A stretch of DNA of 64,000 nt from positions 49,648,012-49,712,011 of the forward strand of contig CM059971.1 in the NCBI GenBank assembly GCA_030490835.1, written 5' to 3'. This DNA is from Annona cherimola. Taxonomy: Eukaryota > Streptophyta > Magnoliopsida > Magnoliales > Annonaceae. The notes under the pieces were generated by a model. The model was not told the DNA's origin. It made no database searches and saw only the letters and a program-made list of their open reading frames with translations. Shown here piece by piece: positions 48,271 to 59,226 of this stretch. Both the position numbers and the translations under genes were made by a program. The stretch's first letter is position 1. The number at the start of each line of letters is the position of its first letter.

Positions 48271-49445
48271 GGGAGTACCTGTCTTTTCTGTTTTATGTTG
48301 TTCTTTTACTTATTTCTCAGAGCATGATCATTTAGGTTTTATTTAGTTTCATGCATTGAGGACAATGCATTCCTCAAGTTTGGGGGGTGTATAATTCTTT
48401 TTGGTGTGCTTGCATGCATATAATTAGGTAATCATGTATATATATGTGTTAGATTGTATAACATGTCAAATTTTTCCTATGAATATTTTATTGCAATACA
48501 TTTTGATGAAAAACTTGCAAGGTTTAGGAAAACTTCAACATGAAATCAATTTCATGAAAAATTAGAATTTTATGCCAAGGATTATTTGTTAAGGGAGTTT
48601 GCAAGTGACATGTGAATGATTTGAGCGAATTTCATAGTAGATTGTTATAGTTCAATTTTATGCTAATCTGTTCAACTAAAATGATAATGATCGAGTTAAG
48701 TGTTTTGTAACCATGTGCTTTAAGGAAAAGTTTGTCTCAGTAATGCATAAAGTTTCATTCCTTTCCTGGGACTTAAAATGGGTTAACTTGCATGTTTCAG
48801 CACCCCTACTAGATTGTTAGAATAATAAAAGGGGGTGACTGACTTAAGCTGAGTAATCGGGACTCGGCATCAATAAATGTCGAGGTTCGCTTAAAAAGGT
48901 AAAGGAAAGTTGCAGTAATAATGCTTCTTAAAAGAAAATTCGCCTAAGATATCTTGAAATATGGTAAGGGGAGCCCCCCCCCAAAAAACAAAAAATCTCT
49001 CTAGATACCCTAAATATGGCGAGGAGAGTCAAGCAATTGGTTTGGGGAAACGAATGTGCAGTTTTAGCGAAACTAGGTTAACTGAATTAGGTGAATTGAA
49101 GTTGTGCTCTTTGAGATGAGATATATTTTTAGAATTGGTTCACTTGTTTTGTGTTACTTGTCCTAATAAGTTTCTTTGATAAGGGGGACGATTAGCAGGA
49201 TTGAACTATCACTTTGGATTATTAACATTTTCATTTACATGTAACTTGATCTGAGTATGAGAATGCATGTCCTGGTTGAGTTAAATTGTGACGATTTTTT
49301 ATGAATTGTTTCAAGTTAAGGTTATCCTTTTCCCTATTGAGTGGAGAGATGCGATTGTTGGGAAAATAATTGGATCAACCTCAAGTGGCATAGTCCACAT
49401 TCATTCATTCTGTTTTCATGTGTTGCTCGAGGACTAGTAATGTTT
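48271..49445 (+). other. 3' non-coding spacer of F
   Basis: No open frame of interest. It contains 'tgcattgaggacaatgcat', an 8-bp inverted repeat, followed by a G-rich stretch, and corresponds base for base in many places to 23896-25038 in A. The conserved inverted repeat may form a hairpin near the element RNA 3' end. Confidence 0.6.
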
Positions 49446-49458
49446 AAGTTTGAGGGTG
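49446..49458 (+). other. Polypurine tract of element F
   Basis: AAGTTTGAGGGTG directly before the LTR start TGATAACTC. It matches A's tract in position and nearly in sequence. Confidence 0.78.
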
Positions 49459-50279
49459 TGATAACTCATAAAAATGCAAGTTATCACGACTCATTTTAGA
49501 CTAGTTTTGAGTGTTAGTCCAAGGGAATTTGGTTAATTTATGCCCATTCCGCTTAGTTTTCATTCATTTTGCATTTCATGCACAACATTGAGTTTTCATG
49601 CACTTTTAGTATTATCATTTCATCATTTATAAGTACATTTATTGGTTTTAGCTTGTTTTGCAGGAAAAGAAGGATAGCTAACCACTTTGGAGTGTGATGG
49701 GATGAAGAAGGGAGTTAATAGAGTAAAAAAAGACCGTAATAATATCCAAGGACACTAGCGCCTAGGCGTCGCTTCACCGCCTTAGACGAATTCTTCAGAA
49801 ACCCTCAAGTCGGCAAGCTTCCGGAGAGGTGCCGACCCCCCACACGTATGAATTTGAGCATGTGTTTCGTGCTAAGTTTTTGAGGGTTATAAACATACAC
49901 TTAGGGTTTCATTTGGAGGTAGAGAAGACTCGTGAGGAGTAGCCAAGGAAGAGAAAGAAAAGGACTCCCAAGCCAAGAGCAACCTGAAGTGAAGATTCAA
50001 CTTCATTGAGTGAAAACTAGCAAGTTTTAACTTGTCTTTCTTATTATTTACATATTTTTCTTTTCTCTCTTGTTGGGATGTATTCAAACTTGGTTTCATT
50101 AGGATTTAACTTCATGTTCATGAGCTAAACTTCAAAAGATGGAAGGCTGAGATGATTTGATTCCCAAACTATGTTATTTTGGTTCTTGATGATTTAAACA
50201 TGAGTATTTAATTGCTGTATACTTGTCTTGTGTAGATTTACCCTTGCATGTAGTGTTTAATGCTTTTTACAAGCCTACC

Positions 50280-51953
50280 TGTTGAAATATGAGGCAAATT
50301 AAGCACAATTCATGTTTTGATGATTAACAACTTAATTTGAGAATCATTTAAGTACTAATGTATTTGCTAAGTGATGTCAAGGTTAATATACTCAAAGGTT
50401 AAAAGGTTGGCAGGCCAAGTCGCATGCCAAGTCGACTTAGGCATCAATTTAGGTGAAGTCGATATTGAAGTCGAATTCAATATCGACCTCAATGCCTCAA
50501 AAATCGACAACGCCAAAATTTGGACTCCGAGACAGATGAAGTCACAAACAAAGTCGACTTCGCCTGCGAGTTAGGTAAAGTCGCAACACCAAGTCGAATC
50601 CAACTGTGACTTGGGTGAACTTCAGTTACAAGTGTTGAAGCTGACAGAGTTGAGTTGCATATCAAGTTGACCCCATCATGCAACTTGGGTGAAGTTGTAT
50701 CTCAAGTCGACCTCAATATGTGACTTAGATGAAGTCGCACCTCAAGTCGACTTAAACTTGTGACTTAAGTAAAGATCAACATTAAGTTGCTTATAAACTC
50801 CTTATTAGAATGAAGAAGTCAAATTCAAGAGGCAATGACAATCTTGAGTCAAGACCACTGAAAAGAATTGTATCAAGTGCATCAAGGAATATTAAACAAA
50901 CTCAAGTGTCATGATAAAAGTCAAGGCCTAAAGGCTCAAATAAAGGTCTATACACTTGAAATATGAAGAATAAGGAAAGACCAACACACAAGTAGATCAC
51001 AAACAAGTCAAAAGTTTCAAGAAGACAAATGACTGGTGAAGTTGCAGTTGAAGTCGACTTCACCTGCGACTTGGGTAAAGTCTGAAGACTAAGTCAACTT
51101 ACATATGGAACTTGATTGGGAGATTGAAGGGCGAAGTCACATCCGAAGTCGACTCCAGTCTGCGACTCCACCCTGCGACTTGGATGAAGTCGCAACTCAA
51201 GTCGACTCCAAGTGCGACTTGAGTCTCAACGGTCAAAAAAATTTGAACGTTGGTGCATTAAATGTGTGCCACCTACCACCAAACGTTCAAATTTGCTCTT
51301 CTCTATTTAAGGCACTTCAAATGAATGAGGAAGGGTAGATAAGAGAGCATTGATTGAGTTCAACTTCCTCATTTCATAGCATTTAACTGATCTACAAAAG
51401 GGTTTTCAAGAAGAACACTGCTTCAAACTGCCAAGTGCTGAATTGCTCCATCTTCAACCTCTTCTACAAGTTCTTCTCTGTGCAAGAATCTACCTATACA
51501 ACTGTAAAGTGTAGAATCTTTCTTTATTCATTAATCATTTGTATTCCACTTGGTTTAGTATTGGAGACTAAGACCAAGTAAAGGCAAAGTAGCGTGTGAT
51601 TAGAGTGGAACTTGTCACCTACTTGTGCTGGGTTTGTATAAGGCCCCCTAAAGCTAGAATCTAGAAGAGAACAGGTGCTCTAAATTGTATTGAATAGACA
51701 ATAGTGGAACCTAAGACACAACGGGTGTGTGCTTGAAAGAGTGGAGTAGGGAAGGTTGCCCGAACCACTATATATTATTGTCTCTTGTGCGGTTTGGTTG
51801 CTTGCATTTTATATTCCATTTGCACCCTCTCATAGCACGTTTCATCAAGGGGATTAAACTTACAAGGGGTTAAGCTTCTAATTATGAAAAGAATTTTTAA
51901 GAATCCAATTCACCCATCCTCTCTTGGGTTTTGCCATAAACTCGGGACCAACA
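50280..51953 (+). mobile_element. G: solo LTR (Copia-like) nested in the LTR of F
   Basis: 1674 bp, TGTTGAAATATG...GGGACCAACA, with TSD CTACC/CTAGC (50275-50279 and 51954-51958; one mismatch). Its ends (TGTTG, CAACA, and 'tttgatgattaacaa' near the start) are those of several Ty1/Copia LTRs. It has no coding frame. Much of the interior is built from repeats around AAGTCGACTT and GTGACTTGGGTGAAG. Confidence 0.75.
50410..51240 (+). repeat. AAGTCGACTT-rich repeat region in G
   Basis: The perfect 10-bp palindrome AAGTCGACTT is at 50429-50438, 50551-50560, 50743-50752 and 51051-51060. Many one-mismatch copies (aagtcgaattc, aagtcgactcc) and the companion phrase tgcgacttgggtgaagt recur at irregular spacing. 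The array looks like a degenerated tandem repeat of a unit of roughly 40-60 bp. Confidence 0.75.
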
Positions 51954-52500
51954 CTAGCTACCTTGTAAGATGATTTAGTTGCTAGATTCATATTTGGAAA
52001 AAGTGAATCTAGGCAAGGTTCATGTGTAAGGCATAAGTTTCTCACTTGGCTAAGGGGGAGTGTTGAAATGGATAGGAATATACCATTAAACCCTATGTAA
52101 TCAGGAGCAAGTTATGTGTAGATCGATCCCATCTCATTTACTTGCATGGGAACATAGTAATTAGGTGTTGTGTGATTAACTTTATGTGTGTTGAAAAACA
52201 TACATGGTTTAGAGTCAAGGATTCCCAACTATCCCATCTACCAATCCAACCCTATAAATCCCTATCACAATTCTGCCTCTCTGCTAGTCTTTATCTCATT
52301 CCCTTTTATTTTCATTACACATTCAATCAACAATTACTTCAAATTTCTCCACTCATCAAAGGAAATTGAAGTATTAGACGTAATTAGCTTAGACAAATTC
52401 TTCGTGGGAACGATACTCTCCTCATTCTATATTACTTGATCGACATGTATACTTATGTGAAAACAGGCAGTTTAATTAGATATATATGCAGCTCGTCAGC

Positions 52501-52788
52501 TTACATTCGGAATGTGCTTATCCATGTCCTGATTTTGATGGTGAGCTTCTTCCAATCTTACTTCACTCTGCCAACCAGTAAAGATGAATTTTCAGTTCTA
52601 TTGTTGGTGGTTGCTTTTGCTTATGAATTTTTTTAATATTCTTACCTTTCCCATGTATCCCTCCAACTTTATTTTTGTCTTCGTAATTCCTCTTTTCCGT
52701 TTTTATTTTACAGATTACTTGGCTATGTTGTTCCTATAATCCATTGGATATTTTCAACGGTTAATCGAATAGTGGAAATATTTCTGAT
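52501..52788 (+). other. Two possible exons of an unidentified host gene
   Basis: From the end of F, a frame encodes LHSECAYPCPDFDGELLPIL and six more residues to a donor (CA|GTAAAG, 52577/52578). A strong acceptor (ttttattttacag) precedes 52714, and a 75-base exon reading LLGYVVPIIHWIFSTVNRIV to a perfect donor GTAAGT at 52789 follows. Phase 2 joins the two, and it is the only phase that stays open. I do not recognise the protein. The upstream part would lie beyond F or have been lost. It could be chance. Confidence 0.35.
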
Positions 52789-53185
52789 GTAAGTATTTAT
52801 GGGTGGTTGGGAGAAATGTATATGAGCTTCATCGTAGGAGACTGCTGAAGCCATTTGATGTAGAAAATCTTACTAGAAATAGCAATACCTAACCAATTTG
52901 ACCAGACCATTACAAATGAATAGAAATGTAGCGAGAGTGCTTAACAATTCTTAATTTTTTCCAATGCTTCTGATGGTTTGGTTTTATTGTTATGGATGCC
53001 TTGTCATTTAGGCTTCATAACATTTGGACTTTCATGCTTCCCTCTTCCATGTGGCCACATCGGACATTAATTTTGCTCTTAGGCTTTAAATCTTTATGAT
53101 ATTCTACTTTGATTGCTTCCCAAATGTGAGATCATCTGTGAAGCCATCACTGATATGGTGTACATTGAATAATGTATGTTAAAAG
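52789..53185 (+). other. Non-coding flank before element E
   Basis: About 400 bp with no supported gene or repeat, perhaps intron sequence of the putative gene at 52501. The last five bases 53186-53190 (AGGTT) are the left TSD of E. Confidence 0.4.
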
Positions 53186-53190
53186 AGGTT

Positions 53191-55713
53191 TGTGAAACCC
53201 CGACCGTATGCGCGTCATTTCAACCATATACGCATCATTTCGATATTTGTAATTTTGTAATTATTTTATGAATAAATGAAAATTCATGAATTATATTGAT
53301 GGATATGTATATTGGAGATTGAAATAATGCAATTACGAATTTAACTCGTGAATAGTGACGTGAATAGTAACTGGGGACTAAGACACGTGATTAAGAGTTA
53401 ATCACTTGGATTAACTTAATCACAAAAAGACAAAATAGAGATTTAATCACTACAAGACAAAATAGCAATTCTTTTGGATATTTTAATCAAAGTTTGGATT
53501 TTTGTGGAAAAATAGAAAAAAATTCATAAATTGCAATCTGGGTGTCGAAATTCGATGAAATTTTTTATGGATGGTTAAAAATTCATGATGAACATGATGA
53601 ATGGGTTAAGATGTGATGAAAATCACAAATCAAAGGTCAAGATGAAACGTCAAAACAAGATAAAAAGTAGCTAACTTTTTAATAAAAGCTACTTTTGACT
53701 TTTTAAATAAAGTAAATAAATAAATAAAAAAATATTAAATGCAATGGCTGCTGCTGCAGGGATATTGCAGGGGGAGCAGCTGGAAAAGTTGACCAAAATC
53801 AATGGTCAAAATTCATCCTAATCAAAGATCAATGGCTATGATTAATTTAGCTTAATTTAATTAATTTTAAAAATAAAAAAATAGGTAGAAAATTAGGGCT
53901 GCTATAGGGGGGCTGGAGCAGGCCTAGGGTAGCTGCTCTTGGCTCAAGGCATCTTTGGAAATTATAAAAAAAACACATTTTGCAATTTTACACCTTGAGC
54001 TAGAAGGGGTAAAATGCAAATTCATAAAATTTGAAGCACTATAAATAGGGGAGCATGCCTTGGACGAATTCACAGCCATTCCAAGCTCAAAAATCACTTG
54101 AGAAACTTCATTTTCCATCCCCACACGTTTTAGCCTTGAAGAATAGAAGGTTGGAGAGAGAAAGTGTGAGAAAAAGAGGCGTATCTCCACTTCGGGTAAG
54201 TGATTTCTACCCAAATTTCTTTTGGATGTTAAGTAAGGTAAAACCATTCTTAGATAATCTCCAATCATGAGAAAATAAGTATAGATATAATGTTTAAATG
54301 GAATTATGCCAAAACATCAAAAATTTGGAGCAAAGATAGGGTATTTGGAAGATAGCATATGATATGTGAAAATAATGCTCCAAAATTGATAAATGATGAT
54401 TTGGGATGTATGATTATGATAAATATGATGTTGAAATAATGATATATTAATTTCATGAATTTTGGAATTAAGGATTATGCTTAAGTGAATTTATGTTGAT
54501 TTTTAGTATATGGAGAAAATGATTTTTTCACCAAGTAAATGATGATAAATTCAAAATGTATTGAATGTCCTATGATATACTAGGCATAAGGTATGTCATG
54601 GTATTTTTTATTTTTGGAAAAAATATCAATTTTTGGAACCCATGAACAGTAACCACGTCTCTGTGAACAGTAACTCGGATGAACAGTAATATGCTACAGT
54701 TATCTGCTACAGTAAACAGCGTGATTTTGAAGAAAATTTGAGATTAATATTTAATTATAAGGATGAAAATTTTGAAGAACCTATGGATAAAAATATCCAC
54801 ATAAAGAAATAATGCCCAAATAATATAGAGCATGCATGGGAAGCAGCTTGAATAGAAGAAATGAAAATATCATTTCTCCTTGAATAGGAAAAGGAAAAGA
54901 GAAGGTCGAAGACACCTCCTAAGAAGGTAAGCAAGTTATATGTTTTGCAAATTATTTCCAAAATGCTTGAAATTGTTTGCAAGTTACTTTATGAAATTTA
55001 TTTAAGGTTGGCCATACCTATAACTGCTTTACATGAACTGAAGTTCGTTTTGTGAAATTATTTATTAAATACTTTTGATGAAATTATTTATGATTTGCAA
55101 ATATCATGCCGGCATGTGTATGAGAATGAGCATGTGCACGAGGAATAGGCCTTAGTCGAGGTAGTAAGCGGACCGGATGTCCCCCTCGCTATTGCCAAGT
55201 CGCTTAATAGGCCCAGGCCGGCGGCGACCTCCCTGAAATGGGAGCATGTATGGGATGGGCGCCTAGCTAGCGTCGCATCCAAAGGAATGTCATGAATGCT
55301 ATGTATGCATTGCATTTGCATTTTATGAAATGCATGAGAATGATTGAAAAATTATGTATAGCTTGCTTACTGAGTATTATTACTCACCCATGCTTTTTCA
55401 ACAACAGATAGGAAATGATGATGAAGGCAGCATGCCAAATGTTATGTATAAATGATGTTTATGTAAACTTTATGTAAAGTCAACGATGATAATTTTGAGA
55501 TGGAAAGAAATATTTTTGTTGTATGAAACAGTTTTGGTTTATAACTGTGATATGTGAAATATATTTCATGTTAGATAAATGATGGGAAGTTTCCATGTAT
55601 TGATGAAAAAAAAAAATCCTGCCGTGTGATCAGGGCAACAATCCTGAGTCACGTTTACCAATCAAAATGATCCCGGAGTAAGGCTTCTAGGCACCTCGGT
55701 TTGGGGCGCCACA
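53191..55713 (+). repeat. 5' LTR of element E
   Basis: TGTGAAACCCCG...GGGGCGCCACA. A possible TATA-like motif (ctataaatagggg, about 54041) lies some 850 bp into the LTR. Further along are three 'gaacagtaa' repeats near 54645-54690, and a GC-rich block near 55140-55260 shared with the D-type LTRs. Confidence 0.95.
54041..54052 (+). promoter_or_regulatory. Probable TATA box of E's LTR promoter
   Basis: CTATAAATAGGG, a near-perfect plant TATA consensus, conserved at the same position of the 3' LTR (about 61620). A Pol II start about 30 bp further would begin the R region. This is inference from the motif. Confidence 0.5.
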
Positions 55714-55714
55714 A

Positions 55715-55930
55715 AAGTTGGTATCAGAGCAAGGATTGGTAAATAGGCGGGAGAAGGAGAAAATAAATGATGTTGAAAGGATAAGTTTGATACCACAGAA
55801 GTTGGTATCAGAGCAAGGATCGGTAAATAGGCGGGAGAAGGAGAAAATAAATGATGTTGAAAGGATAAGTTTGATACCACTGAAGTTGGTATCAGAGCAT
55901 GGATTGTTAAATAGGTAGAAAAGGAAAGAA
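55715..55930 (+). repeat. Tandem triplication of the primer-binding site of E
   Basis: TGGTATCAGAGC, complementary to the 3' end of initiator tRNA-Met, occurs three times with an exact 84-bp period: 55719-55730 (five bases from the LTR, the normal position), 55803-55814 and 55887-55898. The intervening 72 bases ('ggtaaataggcgggagaagg...gataccac') are repeated nearly identically. The third unit is diverged after the PBS. One PBS per element is the rule. Confidence 0.93.
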
Positions 55931-56016
55931 ATGACTAAGCTAGAATACATGAAATTATGATCATGATTGATTTATTTTTTATTGAGTTATATTGATGTTA
56001 TACTAATAAATGTTTC

Positions 56017-57333
56017 ATGAAGTTGAAAATGCCGCTCACTAGAGCTAAAGCAAGAGCCAACAAAGGAAAGGCTCCGATGGAAGAATTAGTCTATCAGGAA
56101 AGGGGCGAAGCCAATAAAAGGACTAGTAGGGCAGAATCTGAGGAGCAATCCTCTAGGACCCGCCCACGGCGAGAGGAAAGCCCTAGACCTCAAGCAGAGG
56201 TTAATATAGAAGAAAAAATTGCTGCGGCTATCGAAAAAGCTATGCAGCAATGGACAGCCCAGGCTGCTGAGTTATTGCAAGAAATGAGGAACCAGCAAGC
56301 CCCACCATCAAGAGGAGATGGGGAAAGACCAGGGCCCTTGGCCAATCTCGGCACGTCAAGGGGAGTGGAGGATAGTCTCTTTGAGGCCGACAGAAAGGCT
56401 ATCAATGCCTTTCTTGCCCAGAGACCGCCCAAGTTTACAGGGGAAACGGACCCCCTCATTGCAGAGCAATGGATTACGGAAATTAAGAAATTATTTAGAA
56501 TATCGCCCTGCAATGATCAGCAAAAAGTGCTATGCGCTACCCACCTGCTGATAAAAGATGCTTATGAATGGTGGGAAACGCTAATGGTCACTATGCCACA
56601 TCCAGAGCAAGTTTCGTGGCATGAGTTTTTGGAGGAATTCAATAAAGAATATCTCCCTGTAGGGCTACAGAGCCAGAGGGTGATAGAATTTGAAAAGCTT
56701 TACCAAGGCAGGATGACAGTCACAGAATATGCTACAAAATTCAATGCCTTGGTAAGATATGATCCATGGATCGCCAATGTGCCAGAAAATAAGGCACAAA
56801 GGTTCCAGAGGGGATTGAGACCCCAGCTAAGAGAGGGGTTAGCCCCATTATTAATAAAGGACTATGCCTCTAGCATTGAGAGGGCTAGGGTATTGGAGAT
56901 GGAGTCTATGAGGACTCAGGAGCTTAAGCAAGCTCAAAAATAATTCTTTTCAGCCTCCAAGGAAGGTGAGGCTAATAAAGGAAAAAGGGGAATTGTCGAG
57001 AGAAAGAAGATCGGCGACAAGACACAGAGCACCCTGACTTGCAGAACTTGCCACAAACGCCATTCAGGTGAATGTTTACAAGGAACGGGGAAATGCTACA
57101 AATGTGGCCAAGCGGGTCATGTGGCCCGGGACTGCGGGACCGATGAAGCCAAGATAATAAAGTGCTTCAACTGTGGTCGAGTCGGACACATTTCGCTCAA
57201 TTGTCCGAATAAGCCACAAGGAGCACAAGCTCGAGGGAGGCCGGCCCAACAAAAAGTCCCCGCCATCGCTAATCGACCCGGTACTGCTGCCAACCCAGTG
57301 CGTGTCCAAGCCCTCACCCGAATGGAGTCATAA
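56017..57333 (+). pseudogene. Element E gag (capsid and three zinc motifs), with internal stop
   Basis: Starts at ATG 56017 (an alternative, 56029, gives MPLTRAKARANKG and is more typical). The capsid core shows AFLAQRPPKFTGETDPLIAE, WITEIKKLFRISPCNDQQKV, YEWWETLMVTMPHPEQVSWH and VTEYATKFNALVRYDPWIAN. A TAA at 56941-56943 interrupts; the same frame continues with CRTCHKRHSGEC, CYKCGQAGHVARDC and CFNCGRVGHISLNC zinc-binding motifs. A second TAA at 57331-57333 separates gag from protease, which stays in the same frame. Confidence 0.9.
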
Positions 57334-57336
57334 GAG

Positions 57337-57669
57337 ATGGAGGAAAAAGTGATTACAGGTATGATTTACATTTTGGGAAATTCTGCAGTAGCTTTATTTG
57401 ATTCTGGAGCTACGCATTCATTTATATCATACCAATTCGTAATCACACACGCACTTCGGGTAGAGGAAACCAGTAGTACTATACATGTAGAATCCCTAGT
57501 ATATAGATTGGCAAGTATAAATCAAATATGCAAAGCATGTCCTATCAGGATAAGAACAAAAATATTAGAAGCTGATCTCATCCTATTACCCATGACAGAG
57601 TTTGATGTCATATTAGGGATGGATTGACTAAGTCAATGGGGTGCAACAATTGATTGTAGAAATAAAAAG
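57337..57669 (+). pseudogene. Element E aspartic protease
   Basis: MIYILGNSAVALFDSGATHS holds the catalytic Asp in FDSGATHSF; the C-terminal part has PMTEFDVILGMD. A TGA at 57625-57627 replaces the expected Trp directly after that phrase; the frame continues into RT with WGATIDC. It would cleave the polyprotein. Confidence 0.88.
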
Positions 57670-59226
57670 GTGCAATTTGAAGCACCAAAAGATGAAATAG
57701 AGATCAGTAAAATAAGACAACCAGAAAACACAATAAGGATGGTATCAGCTATGAAAGTAGCTAAGCCGATGCGCCAACAATGTACAGCTTATCTGGTCTC
57801 TATAAACACAATAAGAGATGGGGTACCTATGGAACAAATTCCAGTGGTAAAGGAATTTTCAGATATTTTTCCAAAAGAGCTATGTAATTTACCACCAGAA
57901 AGAGAGATGGATATGGAGATAGAAATTATTCCAGGGACAGCCCCAATATCTAAGGCCCCATATAGGATGGCACCAGCCGAATTGGCTGAGTTAAAAGTAC
58001 AAATTCAAGATTTATTAGATAAGGGGTTTATTAGACCTAGTACATCACCATGGGGAGCTCCAGTATTATTTGTAAGGAAAAAGGATGGGAGTTTGAGACT
58101 CTGTATTGATTACAGAGAATTGAACAAAGTAACAGTAAAAAATAAGTACCCACTCCCAAGAATAGATGATCTTTTTGATCAGTTAAAAGGAGCTTCTACA
58201 TTTTCAAAAATTGATTTACAGTCACGTTACCACCAGTTGAGGATATGTCCAAAGGACATCCATAAAACAGCATTCAGAACAAGATATGGGCATTATGAAT
58301 TCTTAATCATGCCATTTGGACTAACGAATGCTCCAGCTGTGTTTATGGATATGATGAACAGAATTTTTCGAGAATTTTTGGATCAATTTGTGGTGGTATT
58401 CATTGATGACATATTGATTTATTCAAAGACAGAAGAAGAACATGAGAAGCATTTAAGGATAGTGTTGGAAATTCTTCGAAGGGAGAAATTATATGCTAAA
58501 TTCAAAAAATGTGAGTTTTGGTTGAAACAGGTAGCCTTTCTCGGACACATTATATCCGAGAAAGGAGTACAAGTAGATCCTCAAAAGATTGAGGCAATAA
58601 CAAAGTGGCCACAACCAACAAATATCACGGAAATAAGAAGTTTCCTAGGGCTAGCTGGCTATTACAGAAGATTTGTGGAAGGATTCTCACAATTGTCAGC
58701 TCCGCTCACAAAGCTGACAAGGAAAGGAGTTAAGTATGAATGGACACAGGAATGTGAGAATAGCTTCCAGGAATTAAAGAAAAGACTGGTAAAAGCTCCA
58801 ATTCTAACACTACCTACGGAGAAGGAAGGGTTTGTGATCTATAGTGATGCCTCAAAGAAAGGATTAGGATGTGTACTGATGCAAAATGGAAAAGTTATAT
58901 CATACACATCCCGACAACTCAAGCCAAATGAGGTAAACTATCCAACCCATGATCTAGAATTGGCAGCAGTAGTCTTTGCCCTGAAAATTCGGAGACATTA
59001 TTTATATGGAGTTAAATGTGAGGTCTATACTGATCATAAGAGCCTCAAATATATTTTCACTCAAAAGGAGTTAAATATGAGGTAAAGAAGATGACTCGAG
59101 TTACTAAAGGATTATGACCTCGACATTTTATATCATCTAGGCAAAGCCAATATAGTAGCCGATGCGCTAAGTAGAAATGTTAGCTTAGCACATCTCATTA
59201 CAAAGGAAGAAGGGCTACTACAAGAA
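57670..59226 (+). pseudogene. Element E reverse transcriptase and RNase H
   Basis: RT shows [71 protein letters not shown] (catalytic Asp), [20 protein letters not shown] and the active site FIDDILIYS. RNase H follows: [38 protein letters not shown] and [15 protein letters not shown] at 59083-59085 and TGA at 59092-59094 break the linker, which continues in frame with LLKDYDLDILYH and ADALSRN. All catalytic residues are present. Confidence 0.93.

Larger units (their letters stand above)
41615..52498 (+). mobile_element. Element F: truncated Athila-type retrotransposon with nested LTRs
   Basis: Plus-strand relative of element A, lacking its 5' LTR, PBS and most of gag. The order is gag end and protease (41615-42367), truncated D-type LTR (42368 to about 45290), integrase C-terminal part (45291-45780), spacer, extra ORF (47350-48270), spacer, PPT (49446-49458), and 3' LTR (49459-52498) with nested solo LTR G. 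RT, RNase H and most of integrase are missing. No left TSD is available. Protein and non-coding parts align throughout with A, so both belong to one lineage. Confidence 0.85.
49459..52498 (+). repeat. 3' LTR of element F, interrupted by G
   Basis: TGATAACTC...CTCGTCA, alignable with the reverse complement of A's LTRs at both ends and around the insertion. Without G it is about 1.36 kb. The AGCGCCTAGGCGT-type palindrome occurs at about 49758. Confidence 0.82.

Noticed and set aside
53924..54268. Conserved small protein, present again at 61504-61848
   Set aside because: Both are the same stretch of the two LTRs of E; duplication reflects the LTR pair, not selection for a protein.
55662..55950. 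Small repetitive protein on the minus strand
   Set aside because: The apparent internal repeat of the frame is the 84-bp PBS duplication read backwards.
57331..57333. Programmed gag-pol readthrough stop in E
   Set aside because: Possible, but this copy has five other stops of the same kind, so decay is the simpler reading without relatives to compare.
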